From an uncultured Candidatus Nitrosopumilus sp. (GTDB taxonomy: Archaea; Thermoproteota; Nitrososphaeria; Nitrososphaerales; Nitrosopumilaceae): DNA of 64,000 nt. The stretch covers positions 1,095,560 to 1,159,559 of the forward strand of contig CATOSM010000001.1 in the NCBI GenBank assembly GCA_951812645.1, in the 5' to 3' direction. Shown here in pieces: positions 62,009-64,000 of this stretch. Below the pieces are notes generated by a model. That model saw nothing but the letters and a program-made list of their open reading frames with translations. It was not told where the DNA came from and ran no database searches. Made by a program: the position numbers and the translations under genes. Every line of letters starts with the position of its first letter. The stretch's first letter is position 1.

Positions 62009-63112
62009 ATGAATACGCCTGATGTGGAAAAAGAAAAGACAAAAATGAAGACAGGTTATACTACAGGAAGTTCTGCGACAGCAGCAGCAAAAGCTGCATT
62101 ATTGTCAATAATTAATCAAAAAGAAATTGAAAGTGTTTATATTTTATTGCCTAAGAAATCATATCTTCAAATTCCAATACACTCATGCAAATTTGAATTA
62201 GATAAAGCGAAATGCTCAGTGATTAAAAATGGTGGAGATGATCCCGATGTCACCCATGGGGCAGAGATTATTGTTGACTTGTCATTTACTGAAAAAGTAA
62301 ATGAAATTGAGATTGATGGTGGAGAGGGTGTAGGTACAGTAACAAAGCCAGGATTAGGATTGGAAATTAACAAGGCTGCAATAAATCCAGTTCCTAAAAG
62401 AATGATTACAGAAAACCTAAGAGAGGCGGGAGAAGAAATTCTTTTAGAAAAAGGAATCAAGGTAATTATTTCAGTACCTAAAGGAAAAGAATTGGGGCCT
62501 AAAACAGATAATCCAAGATTAGGTGTTACAAATGGAATTTCAATTTTAGGAACCAGTGGGATTGTTATTCCATTTTCTACAGCATCATATGCAGCGTCAA
62601 TAAGACAAAATTTGGATGTTGTAATTGCAGCAGGTGACGATACAGTGGTATTAGCAACAGGTGGAAGAAGTGAGGATTTTGCAAAAAAAATAGTGGATTT
62701 ACCAGTTCATTGCTTTGTACAAATGGGGGATTTTTCAGGATATACAATTCAACAGTGTGGTAGAAAAGATATCAAAAGAGCATACGTCGTTGGTTTCATC
62801 GGAAAACTAGCAAAAATGGCAGCAGGTGTTAAACAAACTCATGTGAAAGGTTCTAAAGTTGATATGGGTTTTCTAGCAGAGTTAGCAAGAAAATGTAATG
62901 TTGATGAAAATATAATTCAAGAAATTAAAAAAGCAAATACAGCAAGACATGTTTCAGAAATTATTCAAGAAAACAAGATTGAGGGGTTTTTCGACCTGAT
63001 TTGTGAGGAGACGTACAAACATATGAGAAAGCATTCTGAAGAAAAAGTTCCAATTGATGTAGTGTTGTTTGATTTTGGAGGGAATATTTTGGCTAGAAAA
63101 TCTGAAGAGTAA
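62009..63112 (+). CDS. cbiD: Cobalt-precorrin-5B (C1)-methyltransferase
   Basis: Methylates C1 in the anaerobic cobalamin pathway, using SAM. The 367-residue protein has the CbiD N-terminal TGYTTGSSATAAAKAAL near 13-29, the GGDDPDVTHGAEIIV motif near 74 and the VATGGRSEDFAKK stretch near 213. Size is normal. The next gene is cbiG, which acts just before it. Ammonia-oxidising archaea are known producers of B12, so this fits the lineage. The start is ATG 62009. Confidence 0.93.
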   Translation: MNTPDVEKEKTKMKTGYTTGSSATAAAKAALLSIINQKEIESVYILLPKKSYLQIPIHSCKFELDKAKCSVIKNGGDDPDVTHGAEIIVDLSFTEKVNEIEIDGGEGVGTVTKPGLGLEINKAAINPVPKRMITENLREAGEEILLEKGIKVIISVPKGKELGPKTDNPRLGVTNGISILGTSGIVIPFSTASYAASIRQNLDVVIAAGDDTVVLATGGRSEDFAKKIVDLPVHCFVQMGDFSGYTIQQCGRKDIKRAYVVGFIGKLAKMAAGVKQTHVKGSKVDMGFLAELARKCNVDENIIQEIKKANTARHVSEIIQENKIEGFFDLICEETYKHMRKHSEEKVPIDVVLFDFGGNILARKSEE

Positions 63113-63143
63113 GGTATTTTATTAAAGTTGAAAGATTTTGATT

Positions 63144-64000
63144 GTGGAAAAAACTTCGGTTCTTGCTATTACTAAAAACGGGATAAAAATTGGAGAAAAT
63201 CTAAAAAAAATATTTCCAGATTGGAATGTATTTGCTCCATCAAAATTAACAACTGAAACGGCAGGAATTGCTTGGTATTCTGAGCCTACAACAGAGAAAA
63301 TCGTTGAACTTTTTAAAAATAATAATGCGTTAATCTGTATTTTTTCATTAGGAGCAGTAATTAGATTAATTGCTCCATATTTGAAAGATAAAAAAACAGA
63401 TCCAGCGGTAATTGTTATTGATGATAAAACGAAATTTGTAATCAGTGTTTTATCCGGACACATAGGAGGAGCCAATGGACTTACAGAAAAGATCGCAGAA
63501 AAATTAGGAGCTTTATCTGTAATTACCACAGCAGCTGATGTGAACAAAACAATTGCAGTTGATCTAGTGGGAAGAGAATTTGAATGGAAAATAGACGATG
63601 ATTCTACTGTAACAAAAATTAGTGCACATATGGTAAATGAAGAGCCAATAGGATTATTTCAAGAAGCAGGAAACAAAAATTGGTATAAAAAATTACCAAA
63701 AAATGTTGCAAGTTATGAAAATATGGACGAATTGAAAAAATCAAATTCTAAAGCTCATCTTATAATTTCAGATAAAATCATTGATGATGAAATAATTAAG
63801 GAATCAGTAATTTATCGTCCTCCAAGTTTAGTGATTGGGATTGGATTACATCGGGATACTGCAAAAGAAACAATTAGAGAAGGTGTTGATTTTTGTTTAG
63901 AAAAATTCAAACTCAGTCCAAAATCAATTGCAAAACTGGTGTCTATAAAAAAGCCTGAAGATGTACAAGGATTGATAGATCTTGGTAAAGAGATGGGAAT
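63144..64000 (+). CDS. cbiG: Cobalamin biosynthesis protein CbiG, cut by the window edge
   Basis: Opens the delta-lactone of cobalt-precorrin-5A, releasing the two-carbon fragment. About 285 residues are visible before the edge. VISVLSGHIGGANGLTEKIA near 93 is the family's conserved central loop and VIGIGLHRDTAKETI near 230 begins the C-terminal domain. The frame is open from TTG 63138 or GTG 63144 and has no stop before 64000. cbiD ends 31 bases earlier on the same strand, so these are part of one cobalamin operon. Confidence 0.9.
   Translation, partial: MEKTSVLAITKNGIKIGENLKKIFPDWNVFAPSKLTTETAGIAWYSEPTTEKIVELFKNNNALICIFSLGAVIRLIAPYLKDKKTDPAVIVIDDKTKFVISVLSGHIGGANGLTEKIAEKLGALSVITTAADVNKTIAVDLVGREFEWKIDDDSTVTKISAHMVNEEPIGLFQEAGNKNWYKKLPKNVASYENMDELKKSNSKAHLIISDKIIDDEIIKESVIYRPPSLVIGIGLHRDTAKETIREGVDFCLEKFKLSPKSIAKLVSIKKPEDVQGLIDLGKEMG

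Noticed and set aside
63122-63547. Minus-strand ORF of 141 residues at the right edge
   Set aside because: It is the antisense shadow of cbiG, which has family motifs and continues past the window edge.

Overview
The window looks like chromosome from an ammonia-oxidising archaeon of the Nitrososphaeria (Thaumarchaeota), most likely Nitrosopumilaceae. It is strongly AT-rich. It carries archaeal information-processing genes (Pelota, Cdc48, L2, GatD/GatE, NcsA, RadB-like, an Lhr-type helicase, LSm, an archaeal SRP RNA) together with bacterial-like DnaK/DnaJ/GrpE and a bacterial-type MetK. It also has a radical SAM protein resembling tetraether lipid synthase and the start of a cobalamin cluster. 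No amo or 16S gene is present, so the assignment rests on gene content and is an inference.

Bases 1-25,430 form a surface-glycan island. It holds two DegT-type sugar aminotransferases, an NDP-hexose 2,3-dehydratase next to a Gfo/Idh/MocA reductase, two sugar epimerase/dehydratases, one intact and one broken nucleotide-sugar dehydrogenase, two asparagine-synthase-like amidases without a glutaminase domain, several glycosyltransferases, a flippase, a GT39-like membrane glycosyltransferase, an acyltransferase and a sulfatase-fold enzyme. The island is scarred. A TylF-like methyltransferase gene is frameshifted, carries a 12-bp tandem expansion and is split by an IS5-like element (1878-2745). A second, decayed copy of a related element lies at 8910-9784. 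A UDP-sugar dehydrogenase and a second methyltransferase are broken by single-base indels, three of the four in short homopolymer runs.

Bases 25,477-32,342 return to conserved genes: the tetraether-synthase-like radical SAM protein, TrmB and DtxR regulators, a YjbQ-family protein, Pelota, CutA and a site-2 protease. Bases 32,365-36,730 form a small acyl-transfer cassette unusual for an archaeon: holo-ACP synthase, a deacetylase-like protein, a NeuD/PglD-type acyltransferase, then an FkbH-like HAD protein, an acyl carrier protein and a MaoC-type hydratase in one tight unit. This is the most interesting system in the window. A plausible job is making an ACP-bound hydroxyacyl (perhaps glyceryl-derived) group that decorates the surface glycan.

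Bases 36,850-64,000 are core genome: NcsA, SRP RNA, acylphosphatase, L2, Cdc48, GatDE, tRNA-Leu(CAG), the grpE-dnaK-dnaJ operon, tRNA-Gln(UUG), an ABC-2 exporter, an RPA-like protein, Lhr helicase, RadB-like ATPase, LSm, MetK, CbiD and the start of CbiG. Several genes too short for routine calling are included (54, 54, 39 and 22 codons). No CRISPR array, rRNA or replication origin was seen.
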